From positions 1 to 11,608 of the forward strand of contig JAJZVE010000080.1 of the NCBI GenBank assembly GCA_021845835.1: a stretch of 11,608 bases of DNA, written 5' to 3'. A model generated the notes under the pieces. The model saw nothing but the letters and a program-made list of their open reading frames with translations. It had not been told where the DNA came from and made no database searches. The DNA comes from Pseudomonadota bacterium. Its GTDB lineage: Bacteria; Pseudomonadota; Alphaproteobacteria; Acetobacterales; Acetobacteraceae. Within the stretch, counting starts at the first letter, position 1, and the number at the start of each line of letters is the position of its first letter. This document shows, one piece after another, positions 1-6,601 of the stretch. Made by a program: the position numbers and the translations under genes.

Positions 1-180
1 GGCGGCTGGTCGGGCACGCAGGCGCCGAAATCGTCCGCGCCGACGCAGCCGATCACCGCCGTGTCCGCCCCCATGCGCGCCGCCCGGTCGATGAAGATGC
101 CCGGCGCGACGGAACCCCTGGTCCGGCGCCAGCGCCACCATCTCCACCAGCAAGTCGCCCAAGGCAACGATGCGTGCCAT
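1..180 (-). pseudogene. PfkB-family sugar kinase, N-terminal part only, frameshifted
   Basis: Read from the ATG at 180, the first frame gives MARIVALGDLLVEMVALAPDQ, the usual opening strand of PfkB-type carbohydrate kinases. After about 22-24 codons this frame becomes nonsense and stops at about 53. A second frame then continues the family pattern to the window edge: APGIFIDRAARMG, then AVIGCVGADDFG. In relatives these two blocks are joined by a short stretch ending in a PSGAP-type sugar-binding motif, and that stretch is missing here. The simplest reading is a deletion of roughly 35-40 bases, not a multiple of three, at about 104-116. A GGGAAG Shine-Dalgarno lies shortly before the ATG. The kinase would phosphorylate a sugar, plausibly the ketose made by the dehydrogenases of the module. 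It diverges from the SorC regulator gene and shares its candidate operator. The rest of the gene lies outside the window, and the lesion could be an assembly error. Confidence 0.75.
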
Positions 181-196
181 CGTGGGTCTTCCCGTG

Positions 197-236
197 TTGT
201 TCCTGAGTGGCGATTGCCCTTAGACTGGGCAGATAA
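197..236. promoter_or_regulatory. Divergent kinase/SorC promoter region with candidate operator
   Basis: The 80-base gap between the divergent kinase and SorC genes holds an interrupted palindrome, TGCCC at 215-219 and GGGCA at 227-231, with 7 bases between the arms. The same arms and spacing recur at 1267-1283 ahead of the transporter operon. A weak plus-strand promoter can be proposed: TTGTTC at 197-202, an 18-base spacer, then TAGACT at 221-226. The palindrome would cover its -10 element, which fits autorepression by the SorC protein. No convincing minus-strand promoter could be picked for the kinase. Confidence 0.55.
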
Positions 237-260
237 CCGGAAACGTGCAAAGGTGCCAGC

Positions 261-1241
261 ATGCCGGACGATGCCGAAGCAGGGCGCCGCGCGCATCAGG
301 AGGAGCGGCTCGACCAGGCTGCGCGCGCCGCCTGGCTGTATTATATCGGCGGCCGCACGCAGGATGAGATCGCGGCGGCGCTGAACATTTCGCGGCAGGC
401 GGCGCAGCGGCTGGTGTCGCTCGCGCTGGCCGAAAAGCTGATCCGGTTCCGCGTCGATCACCCGATCGCCGCCTGCATGGCGCTCGGCGAGGCGCTGACC
501 GCGCGCTATCGCCTGCGCGCCTGCGAGGTGGTGCCGGATGGCGGTGCGGGCGGCGCGCTGGCCTCGGTGGCCGTGGCCGGGGCGCGGCTGCTGGAGCGCA
601 GGTTCGCGCAGAAGGCGCCGCTGGTGCTCGGCGTCTCCACCGGCCAGACGCTGCGCGCCATCGCCGCCGAGCTGCCGCCGCTCGCCGCACCGCAGCACAA
701 GGTGTTCTCGCTGTGCGGCATCATCGCCCGCGACGGCCGCGCCATCGCCGCCGAGCCGGTGATGCAGTTGGCCGAGCGCACCGGCGCGCAATGCTACCCG
801 ATGCCGCTGCCGGTGGTGGTCGCGACGGTGGAGGAACGCCGGCTGCTGCAGTCGCAGCGCGCCTACCGGACCCTGCGCGACCTCTATGCCGAGAGCCGGT
901 TCTTCATGCTCGGCGTCGGCCATGTCGGCTGGCGGGCGCCGATCCACGTTTCCGGCTGCATCACCGACGCCGAACTCACCGAACTGATCGAGGCCGGCGC
1001 CGTCGGCGAGATCGCCGGCCGCGCCTTCGATTCGGCCGGCCGCCTGCTGGCGACTGCCATCAACGAACGTGTGACCGGACTCTCCGTGACGTCCGCCCAC
1101 GCCGGTGTCACGGTGGGCGTAGCGGCGGGGCCGGAGAAGGTGGCGCCACTGCGGGCGGCGCTGCAGGGCGGCCTGATCAACGCCGTCATCACCGACGAGC
1201 CGACCGCGCGGGCCATCCTCGCGGACGGCCGAACGACTTGA
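261..1241 (+). CDS. SorC-family sugar-responsive transcriptional regulator
   Basis: This 326-residue protein has the SorC family's usual size and layout. An N-terminal helix-turn-helix lies at about residues 33-53 (RTQDEIAAALNISRQAAQRL). A long C-terminal sugar-binding domain related to sugar-phosphate isomerases follows. Within it, the GVSTGQT loop at 124-130 is the expected phosphosugar or polyol contact. Later family blocks LGVGHVG, GRAFDSAGRLL and, near the C-terminus, GGLINAVITDEPTA are all present. SorC proteins bind operators as oligomers and respond to a sugar, sugar phosphate or polyol. This one probably controls both the divergent kinase and the transporter/dehydrogenase operon, since the same palindrome occurs in front of both. 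The ATG at 261 was chosen because the family homology begins soon after it; no strong Shine-Dalgarno is visible. The stop codon overlaps the -35 box of the next operon. The inducer is inferred only from context (a hexitol or its product). Confidence 0.93.
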   Translation: MPDDAEAGRRAHQEERLDQAARAAWLYYIGGRTQDEIAAALNISRQAAQRLVSLALAEKLIRFRVDHPIAACMALGEALTARYRLRACEVVPDGGAGGALASVAVAGARLLERRFAQKAPLVLGVSTGQTLRAIAAELPPLAAPQHKVFSLCGIIARDGRAIAAEPVMQLAERTGAQCYPMPLPVVVATVEERRLLQSQRAYRTLRDLYAESRFFMLGVGHVGWRAPIHVSGCITDAELTELIEAGAVGEIAGRAFDSAGRLLATAINERVTGLSVTSAHAGVTVGVAAGPEKVAPLRAALQGGLINAVITDEPTARAILADGRTT

Positions 1242-1265
1242 CAAAGGCGGAGAAGTTCTGATGAT
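1238..1265 (+). promoter_or_regulatory. Sigma70-type promoter of the polyol transport operon
   Basis: A perfect TTGACA at 1238-1243 overlaps the TGA stop of the SorC gene. After a 16-base spacer, GATGAT at 1260-1265 matches four of six -10 positions, including the important A2 and T6. The predicted start would be near 1272, leaving a leader of about 50 bases before the smoE ATG at 1323. The candidate operator at 1267-1283 would sit directly on the start site. Confidence 0.55.
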
Positions 1266-1266
1266 C

Positions 1267-1283
1267 TGCCCGTCCGGTGGGCA
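1267..1283. promoter_or_regulatory. Candidate SorC operator in front of smoE
   Basis: TGCCC at 1267-1271 and GGGCA at 1279-1283 form an interrupted palindrome with a 7-base spacer (GTCCGGT). Arms and spacing are identical to 215-231, while the spacer sequence differs, as expected of a protein-binding site rather than a copied stretch. By eye these are the only two copies in the window, and each lies in a regulatory gap next to the SorC gene. Its place immediately after the predicted -10 box would allow direct repression. Assignment to the SorC protein is an inference from position. Confidence 0.6.
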
Positions 1284-1322
1284 CACGCCCGTTCCGGTCG
1301 GATCAGGAGAGGAAACGGGAAC

Positions 1323-2630
1323 ATGCGTCTGAGGCACCTTCTGGCAGGTGTTGCGATGCTCGCCGGATCGGCGGGCGCGGCATCGGCGGCGACCATCACG
1401 ATCGCCACGGTCAACAATTCCGATATGATCCGGATGCAAAAACTGTCCGCCAAATGGGAGCAGGCGACCGGAAACAAGATCAACTGGGTGGTGCTGGAAG
1501 AAAATGTGCTCCGCCAACGTGTCACCACCGACATTGCGACCAAGGCCGGACAGTTCGACATCCTGACGATCGGCAGCTACGAGACGCCGATCTGGGGCAA
1601 GCAGAACTGGCTGATGCCGCTCGACGACTTTTCGGCGTCCTACGATTACAACGACATATTCAAGAACGTCCGCGACGCGCTGTCGGCCAACGGCAAGCTG
1701 TACGCGGTGCCGTTCTATGCCGAGAGCTCGTTCACCCTCTATCGCAAGGATCTGTTCGAGAAGGCCGGGCTGAAGATGCCCGAGCACCCGAAATACGACG
1801 AGATCGCCCAGTTCGCCGACAAGCTCACCGACAAGTCGAAGGAGCAGTACGGCATCTGCCTGCGCGGCAAGGCCGGCTGGGGCGAGAACATGGCGTTCGT
1901 CGATACGCTGGTGAACACGTTCGGCGGAAGCTGGTTCGACATGAAGTGGAACCCGCAGCTCACCTCGCCCGCGTGGCACAAGGCGCTCACCTTCTACGTT
2001 GATCTGATGCACCGCGACGGGCCGCCCGGCGCCACTGGCAACGGTTTCAACGAGAACCTGGCGCTGTTCACCACCGGCCATTGCGCCATGTGGATCGACG
2101 CCACCGTTGCCGCCGGCATGGTGTACGACAAGTCCAAGAGCCAGGTTGCCGACAAGACCGGCTTCACCGTCGCCCCGACCGAGGTGACGCCGCACGGCGC
2201 CGGCTGGTTCTGGTCCTGGGCGCTGGCCGTTCCGGCCACGTCGAAGCAGCCGAAGGCGGCGAAGGACTTCCTCGCCTGGGCCACGTCGAAGGACTACGTG
2301 AAGCTGGTCGGCGACACCGACGGCTGGACCGTCGCCCCTCCCGGCACACGCGAATCCACCTACGCCAACCCCGCCTACACGAAGGCCGCGCCCTTCGCCG
2401 GGACGGTGAAGAACGCGATCCTGTCGGCCGACATCACGCAGCCCACGAAGGATCCGGTGCCCTATACCGGCATCCAGTACGTCGCCATCCCCGAGTTCCA
2501 GGCGATGGGCACGCAGGTCGGGCAGCTCGTCTCCGCGGCGCTCGCCGGGCAGATGAGCGTGGACGAGGCGTTGAAGCAGGCCCAGGCTTCGGTGACGAGC
2601 ACGATGCAGCAGGCCGGCTACCTGCAGTAG
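1323..2630 (+). CDS. smoE: Polyol (sorbitol/mannitol-type) ABC transporter, periplasmic binding protein
   Basis: This 435-residue extracellular solute-binding protein (family 1, MalE fold) captures the substrate in the periplasm and delivers it to the two permeases encoded next. Residues 1-22 form a Sec signal peptide (positive MRLRH start, hydrophobic core, cleavage near ASA). The mature protein opens TITIATVNNSDMIRMQ, which is close to the start of the sorbitol/mannitol binding proteins SmoE/MtlE of alphaproteobacteria. Further family-like blocks include QFDILTIGSYETPIWG, YAVPFYAESSFTLYRKDLF and the tryptophan-rich HGAGWFWSWALAVP. The start is supported by a purine-rich Shine-Dalgarno region (AGGAGAGGAAACGGG) just upstream. 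The gene is first in an operon with smoF, smoG and two dehydrogenase genes, under a TTGACA promoter and a candidate SorC operator. Hexitol specificity is inferred from resemblance; a pentitol or galactitol is possible, especially as the first dehydrogenase downstream is of the galactitol type. Confidence 0.92.
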   Translation: MRLRHLLAGVAMLAGSAGAASAATITIATVNNSDMIRMQKLSAKWEQATGNKINWVVLEENVLRQRVTTDIATKAGQFDILTIGSYETPIWGKQNWLMPLDDFSASYDYNDIFKNVRDALSANGKLYAVPFYAESSFTLYRKDLFEKAGLKMPEHPKYDEIAQFADKLTDKSKEQYGICLRGKAGWGENMAFVDTLVNTFGGSWFDMKWNPQLTSPAWHKALTFYVDLMHRDGPPGATGNGFNENLALFTTGHCAMWIDATVAAGMVYDKSKSQVADKTGFTVAPTEVTPHGAGWFWSWALAVPATSKQPKAAKDFLAWATSKDYVKLVGDTDGWTVAPPGTRESTYANPAYTKAAPFAGTVKNAILSADITQPTKDPVPYTGIQYVAIPEFQAMGTQVGQLVSAALAGQMSVDEALKQAQASVTSTMQQAGYLQ

Positions 2631-2644
2631 CAGGCACGGGTGAA

Positions 2645-2670
2645 CGGCCCGGAGCCTGCGCTCCGGGCCG
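2645..2670 (+). repeat. Intercistronic stem-loop between smoE and smoF
   Basis: CGGCCCGGAG at 2645-2654 pairs perfectly with CTCCGGGCCG at 2661-2670. One more C-G pair inside gives an 11-bp stem with a CTGC tetraloop. It lies 14 bases after the smoE stop and about 12 bases before the smoF Shine-Dalgarno (GAGGGA). No T-run follows, so it is not a standard full terminator. In other binding-protein operons such a structure protects the upstream message from 3' decay or partly terminates transcription, giving more binding protein than permease. That role is inferred here. Confidence 0.75.
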
Positions 2671-2694
2671 CCGCTTCCAGCAGAGGGAACGGCA

Positions 2695-3615
2695 ATGAGC
2701 ACGACGGCCGCAGCGGGTCTGCCAGCCTCCGGCGCGCGGCGCCGCAAGGGCACCGGCGGCGCGGTGAACACGCTGCCGCTGGTCGCGCCGTCCGTTGTGC
2801 TGCTGCTGGTGTTCTCGCTGGTGCCGCTGGCGGCGACGCTCTATTTCAGCGTGCTGCGCTACAACCTGCTCAATCCGGCGATCCACGGCTTCGCCGGTTT
2901 CGCCAACTACCGCTACCTGTTTGCCGATCCGGCGCTGCTGCACTCGCTGTTTGTCTCGGTGGCGCTGGTGGCCGAAGTGCTGGTCATTACCGTCGCCCTG
3001 GGCGCGGTCCTCGCCTCGCTGTTCGAGGCGCGCTTCCCCGGCCGCGCCGTCGCGCGCATCCTGATGATCTCGCCGTTCTTCGTGATGCCGACGGTCAGCG
3101 CGCTGATCTGGAAGAACCTGCTGATGCACCCGGTGAACGGGTTCATCGCCTGGATCACCCGCAGCCTCGGCCTCGGCGTCATCGACTTCTTCGGCGACTG
3201 GCCGCTCACCTCCGTCGTCATCATCGTCGCGTGGCAATGGCTGCCGTTCGCGTTCCTGATCCTGCTGACCGCGCTGCAATCGCTCGACGAGGAAACGCGG
3301 GAGGCCGCCAACATCGACGGCGCCGGGCCGATCAGGACGTTCCTGTACATCGAAGTGCCGCACATGGGCCGTGCCGCATCGGTCGTGGTGCTGATGGAGA
3401 CGATCTTCCTGCTCGGCATCTTCGCCGAGATCTATGTCACCACGTCCGGCGGGCCGGGCATCGCAACCACCAACCTGACCTTCCTGATCTACCAGCGCGC
3501 GCTGCTCGCCTACAATGTCGGCGGCGCGTCGGCGGCGGGCGTGATCGCCATCATCCTCGCCAACGTGCTCGCCGCCTTTTTGGTCCGCGCCATCGGCAAG
3601 AGGCTCGACGTATGA
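2695..3615 (+). CDS. smoF: Polyol ABC transporter permease, MalF/SmoF type
   Basis: This 306-residue inner-membrane permease has a basic cytoplasmic N-terminus (SGARRRKGTGG). A first membrane span follows at about residues 27-55, and several more hydrophobic segments come after it. The EAA loop that docks on the ATPase is clear at 203-216 (EAANIDGAGPIRTF), the binding-protein-dependent permease signature. It would form a heterodimeric channel with the product of the next gene. GAGGGA at 2683-2688 is the ribosome site for the ATG at 2695. The stop overlaps the smoG start in an ATGA arrangement, so the two permeases are translationally coupled. The name rests on operon position, permease family and the SmoE-like neighbour. 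Confidence 0.9.
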   Translation: MSTTAAAGLPASGARRRKGTGGAVNTLPLVAPSVVLLLVFSLVPLAATLYFSVLRYNLLNPAIHGFAGFANYRYLFADPALLHSLFVSVALVAEVLVITVALGAVLASLFEARFPGRAVARILMISPFFVMPTVSALIWKNLLMHPVNGFIAWITRSLGLGVIDFFGDWPLTSVVIIVAWQWLPFAFLILLTALQSLDEETREAANIDGAGPIRTFLYIEVPHMGRAASVVVLMETIFLLGIFAEIYVTTSGGPGIATTNLTFLIYQRALLAYNVGGASAAGVIAIILANVLAAFLVRAIGKRLDV

Positions 3616-4433
3616 GCATGCGCAGCAGGACGCAGCCGGTCGCCGGCACGCTGGCGTGGATCGCCGCACTGCTGATGTTCTTCCCGATCTTCTGGATGGT
3701 GCTGGCGAGCTTCAAGACCGAGGTCGGCGCCATCGCCACCCCGCCGGAGCTGGTGTTCCGGCCGACGCTGGAGAACTACCGCGACATCTTCCAGCGCGCC
3801 GACTACGTCTCTTTCGCGCTCAACAGCATCATCATCTCGTTCGGATCGACCGCGCTGGCGATCGCGCTGGCGGTGCCCGCGGCGTTCGGCATGGCGTTCT
3901 ATCCCACCGCGCGCACGCGCGGCACGCTGCTGTGGATGCTATCCACCAAGATGCTGCCGCCGGTCGGCGTGCTGGTGCCGATCTACCTGTTCGCGCGCGA
4001 CACCGGGCTGCTGGATACGCGCACGTCGCTGGTCATCATCTACACCCTGATGAACCTGCCGATCGTGGTGTGGATGCTGTTCACCTTCTTCAAGGAAACG
4101 CCGAAGGCGATCATCGAGGCCAGCCGCATCGACGGCGCCAACGTGCGCCAGACCATCTTCGCGGTGCTGCTGCCGCTGGTCATGCCGGGCATCGCCTCCA
4201 CCGCACTGCTCAACATCATCCTGTCCTGGAACGAGGCGTTCTGGAGCCTGAATTTGACGGCGCACAACGCCGCGCCTCTGACCGCCTTCATCGCCAGCTT
4301 TTCGGCGCCGGAGGGACTGTTCTGGGCGAAACTGTCGGCGGCCTCGACGATGGCGATCGCGCCGATCCTGGTGTTCGGCTGGATCAGCCAACGCCAGTTG
4401 GTCCGCGGCCTGACCTTCGGCGCGGTGAAATAG
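3612..4433 (+). CDS. smoG: Polyol ABC transporter permease, MalG/SmoG type
   Basis: This 273-residue inner-membrane protein is the second half of the channel. Its first span is at about residues 12-32. The typical MalG-family segment SFKTEVGAIATPPELVF follows, then ENYRDIF and the conserved NSIIISFGST. The EAA loop lies at about 169-182 (EASRIDGANVRQTI). The chosen ATG at 3612-3614 overlaps the smoF stop (3613-3615). The reading frame is open further upstream, but that part is only a shadow of smoF, and a second ATG six bases on (3618) is also possible. In Rhodobacter-type smo operons an ATPase gene (smoK) follows; here a dehydrogenase gene follows after 14 bases, so the ATP-hydrolysing subunit must come from elsewhere in the genome. 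Confidence 0.91.
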   Translation: MSMRSRTQPVAGTLAWIAALLMFFPIFWMVLASFKTEVGAIATPPELVFRPTLENYRDIFQRADYVSFALNSIIISFGSTALAIALAVPAAFGMAFYPTARTRGTLLWMLSTKMLPPVGVLVPIYLFARDTGLLDTRTSLVIIYTLMNLPIVVWMLFTFFKETPKAIIEASRIDGANVRQTIFAVLLPLVMPGIASTALLNIILSWNEAFWSLNLTAHNAAPLTAFIASFSAPEGLFWAKLSAASTMAIAPILVFGWISQRQLVRGLTFGAVK

Positions 4434-4447
4434 CAGGGAGTCCCGCG

Positions 4448-5218
4448 ATGTATCTGGAAAAATTCAACCTCAAGGGCCGCACTGCCGTGGTCACCGGCGG
4501 CGGCCAGGGCATCGGCTTCGCCTGCGCGCAGGCGCTCGGCGAAGCGGGGGCCAGGGTGGTCATCGCGGAACTGCAGCCGGAGCGCGTCGCCGCCGCCGTC
4601 GCCGCCCTGCGGAAACTCGGCGTCGATGCCAGCGGCGAGACGCTGGACGTGACCGATTCCGCCGCCGTCGATGCGCTTGCCGCGAGGCTGGAGACGGGCG
4701 GCGGCGCGCAGATTCTGGTGAACAACGCCGGCGTCGCCATCAGCGACGTGCGTGCCGAGGACACCAGCGACGAGCACTGGCGCTTCCACCTTTCCGTCAA
4801 TCTCGACGGCGTGTTCTGGTGCTGCCGGTCATTCGGCAAGCGCATGCTGGCACGCAAGCAGGGCGCCATCGTCAATATCGGCTCGATGTCCGGCTTCATC
4901 GTCAACAAGCCGCAGGAGCAGTCGTTCTACAATGCGTCGAAGGCCGGCGTGCATCATCTGACGCGCTCGCTGGCCGCGGAATGGGCCGATCGCGGCGTGC
5001 GCGTCAACGCGGTCGCGCCGACCTACATCGAGACGCCGCTGACCAAATTCGGCATGCAGGACAAGGAAATGGCGAAGGTCTGGATCGACATGACGCCGAT
5101 GGCCCGCGTCGGCCAGCCGGAGGAGATCGCCTCCGTCGTGCTGTTCCTCGCCTCCGATGCGTCCAGCCTGATGACCGGCAGCATCGTGCTGGCCGACGGC
5201 GGCTATTGCTGCTGGTAA
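4448..5218 (+). CDS. Short-chain polyol dehydrogenase, galactitol-dehydrogenase-like
   Basis: This complete 256-residue classical SDR probably oxidises an imported polyol to a ketose with NAD+ in the cytoplasm. The dinucleotide loop TGGGQGIG is at 16-23 and NNAG at 92-95. The catalytic set is intact: Asn118, Ser146, Tyr161 and Lys165 (YNASK). Glu41 at the end of the second strand favours NAD over NADP. The blocks IVNIGSMSGFIVNKPQ, VWIDMTPMARVGQP and the C-terminal DGGYCCW closely recall the Rhodobacter galactitol dehydrogenase, which ends similarly and has the same spacing of catalytic residues. The C-terminal tail of that enzyme takes part in metal binding and assembly. GGGAG at 4436-4440 supports the ATG. 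The gene sits between smoG (14-base gap) and the broken smoS (10-base gap). Galactitol, threitol, arabitol and sorbitol are all possible substrates; the sequence does not settle which. Confidence 0.88.
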   Translation: MYLEKFNLKGRTAVVTGGGQGIGFACAQALGEAGARVVIAELQPERVAAAVAALRKLGVDASGETLDVTDSAAVDALAARLETGGGAQILVNNAGVAISDVRAEDTSDEHWRFHLSVNLDGVFWCCRSFGKRMLARKQGAIVNIGSMSGFIVNKPQEQSFYNASKAGVHHLTRSLAAEWADRGVRVNAVAPTYIETPLTKFGMQDKEMAKVWIDMTPMARVGQPEEIASVVLFLASDASSLMTGSIVLADGGYCCW

Positions 5219-5228
5219 AGGACGTACC

Positions 5229-5790
5229 ATGAGGCTGCTCGGCAAGGTCGCCGTCGTCACCGGCGGCGCACGCGGCATCGGCCGCGCCATCGCGGAGCGC
5301 TACGCCGAGGAAGGCGCGCGCGTCGTCGTCGCCGATCTGTCGGCAACGGAATCGAAGGCACTGGCGGAGCAGATCGGCCGCGGCGCGATCGGCCTCGCGC
5401 TCGACGTGACGAAGCAGGACTCGATCGACGCGATGGTCGCCGCCGTGGTGCAGCAGGCCGGGCGCATCGACGTGCTGGTGAACAACGCCGGCGTGTTCGA
5501 TATGGCGCCGCTGCTCGACATCACGCGCGACAGCTATCGCCGCGTGTTCGCGGTCAATGTCGAAGGGCTGCTGTTCACGCTGCAGGCGGTGGCGCGGCAG
5601 ATGGTGCAGCAAGGCCAGGGCGGCAAGATCGTCAACTTCGCCTCCCAGGCGGGGCGGCCTGGCGGACCCCTACGGCCGCATGGGCCGGCCGGAGGACATG
5701 ACCGGCATGGCGGTGTTCCTCGCCAGCAGCGATGCCGACTACATCGTCGCGCAGACCTGCAATGTCGATGGCGGCAACTGGATGAGCTGA
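5229..5790 (+). pseudogene. smoS: Sorbitol dehydrogenase (SmoS-like SDR) with internal deletion and frameshift
   Basis: The first 143 codons (5229-5657) read as a normal SDR: TGGARGIG at 11-18, then VLVNNAGVFDMAPLLDIT, and ending at KIVNFASQAGR. The same frame then turns into an arginine/proline/histidine-rich non-protein run. From about 5659, the next frame carries the true C-terminus: PYGRMGRPEDMTGMAVFLA, then DADYIVAQTCNVDGGNWMS and a stop at 5788-5790. Both ends resemble the sorbitol dehydrogenase SmoS, whose members are about 256 residues. Together the two parts supply only about 187, so around 70 residues are gone, including the YxxxK catalytic pair, and the frame is lost. The product cannot be an active SDR. 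AAAGGA at 5217-5222 is a normal ribosome site, and the gene is last in the polyol operon. A 40-base gap without a clear terminator separates it from the convergent GntR gene. An assembly collapse is the main alternative. Confidence 0.85.
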
Positions 5791-5830
5791 ACTGGCGTCC
5801 CACTCGCTTCGGCGCTGCTGCGACGGGGCG

Positions 5831-6601
5831 TCAGGCCGCGCCCGCCTCGCTGCGCTGCCGCCGGATCAGCGATTCGCGCACGTCCTCGATCGCGGCGCGC
5901 AGCAATTGCGTCATCACCGCATAGGCGTCCGCCGGCCGCTGCTCGCGGATCGCCTCGGCGACGCCCTGGTGCTGGCGCAGCGAATATTCCGGCGTGTGGC
6001 GTCCGGAATCCCAACTCAGCCGGAACGACGCCGCCAGCGAGCTTTCGATCACCGCCACGAACGAAGCCAGGAAGTAGTTGCCGGTCGCGTCCAGGATCGC
6101 CTGGTGGAAGCGCAGATCCGCCCCCGTCAGGTCGCCGGTGCCGTCCTGGAAGCGGTGCATGTCGGCCAGCGCCGCCTCGATCCGCGCCAGCGTCTCCGGC
6201 GAACGCCGCTCCGCCGCCAGCGCCGCCGCCGACGGCTCGACGATCTTGCGCACCTCGAACAGGCCGGTGACGAACTCGTCGCTCGGCGCCGCGCGCAGGT
6301 GCCAGGCCAGCACTTCGGGATCCAGCATGTTCCAGTCGGTGCGCGGGCGCACCAGGGTGCCGACCTTCTGGCGGCTGACGATCAGCCGCTTCGCCGCCAG
6401 CAGCTTGAACGCCTCGCGCAGCGCCGAGCGCGACACCGACAGGCTGGCGCACAGCTCGATCTCGGTCGGCAAGGCGCGGCCGGGCGGGTGGACACCGGCG
6501 ACGATGCGCTCGCCGAGCGTGTTGGCGATGCGCTCGTGCAGGTTGCGCCCGGCCGCGTCGCCCAGCTTGGCCGGCCGGAACGGCGTCGGTGCCGCGGTCA
6601 C
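5831..6601 (-). CDS. GntR-family regulator, FadR/FCD subfamily
   Basis: This 256-residue regulator has an N-terminal winged helix (residues about 20-88) containing LPTEIELCASLSVSRSALRE, the typical GntR helix-turn-helix. A C-terminal all-helical FCD ligand domain follows at about 105-245. Of the FCD metal-site residues, Asp162 and His166 (ADLRFHQAI) and His211 (LRQHQGVAEAI) are present. The usual last His of the M-x-x-H motif is replaced, as the sequence reads VMTQLL at 229-234. The start is the GTG at 6601-6599, which overlaps the permease stop in a GTGA junction, so it is last in the RbsBAC-type operon and probably regulates it. Many FCD proteins respond to sugar acids or other small organic acids, but the ligand here is unknown. 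Candidate operators lie at 10194-10231. Confidence 0.92.
   Translation of the reverse strand: MTAAPTPFRPAKLGDAAGRNLHERIANTLGERIVAGVHPPGRALPTEIELCASLSVSRSALREAFKLLAAKRLIVSRQKVGTLVRPRTDWNMLDPEVLAWHLRAAPSDEFVTGLFEVRKIVEPSAAALAAERRSPETLARIEAALADMHRFQDGTGDLTGADLRFHQAILDATGNYFLASFVAVIESSLAASFRLSWDSGRHTPEYSLRQHQGVAEAIREQRPADAYAVMTQLLRAAIEDVRESLIRRQRSEAGAA

Noticed and set aside
2645..2670. A Rho-independent terminator after smoE
   Set aside because: The stem is strong but no T-run follows, and the operon clearly continues into smoF; it is listed as an intercistronic stem-loop instead.
2640..3611. An upstream extension of the smoG frame starting at 2640
   Set aside because: The translated sequence before Met at 3612 is Arg/Ala-rich and out of frame with the real smoF protein; the ATGA overlap at 3612 explains the true start.
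2434..3669. A 411-codon open frame on the minus strand across smoE, smoF and smoG
   Set aside because: It is rich in Arg, Asp, His and Gln with no domain, and overlaps three clear genes. It is the antisense shadow common in GC-rich coding DNA.
5791..5830. A bidirectional terminator between the convergent operons
   Set aside because: Only a tiny CGC-TTCG-GCG hairpin is seen, with no T-run on either side; too weak to call.
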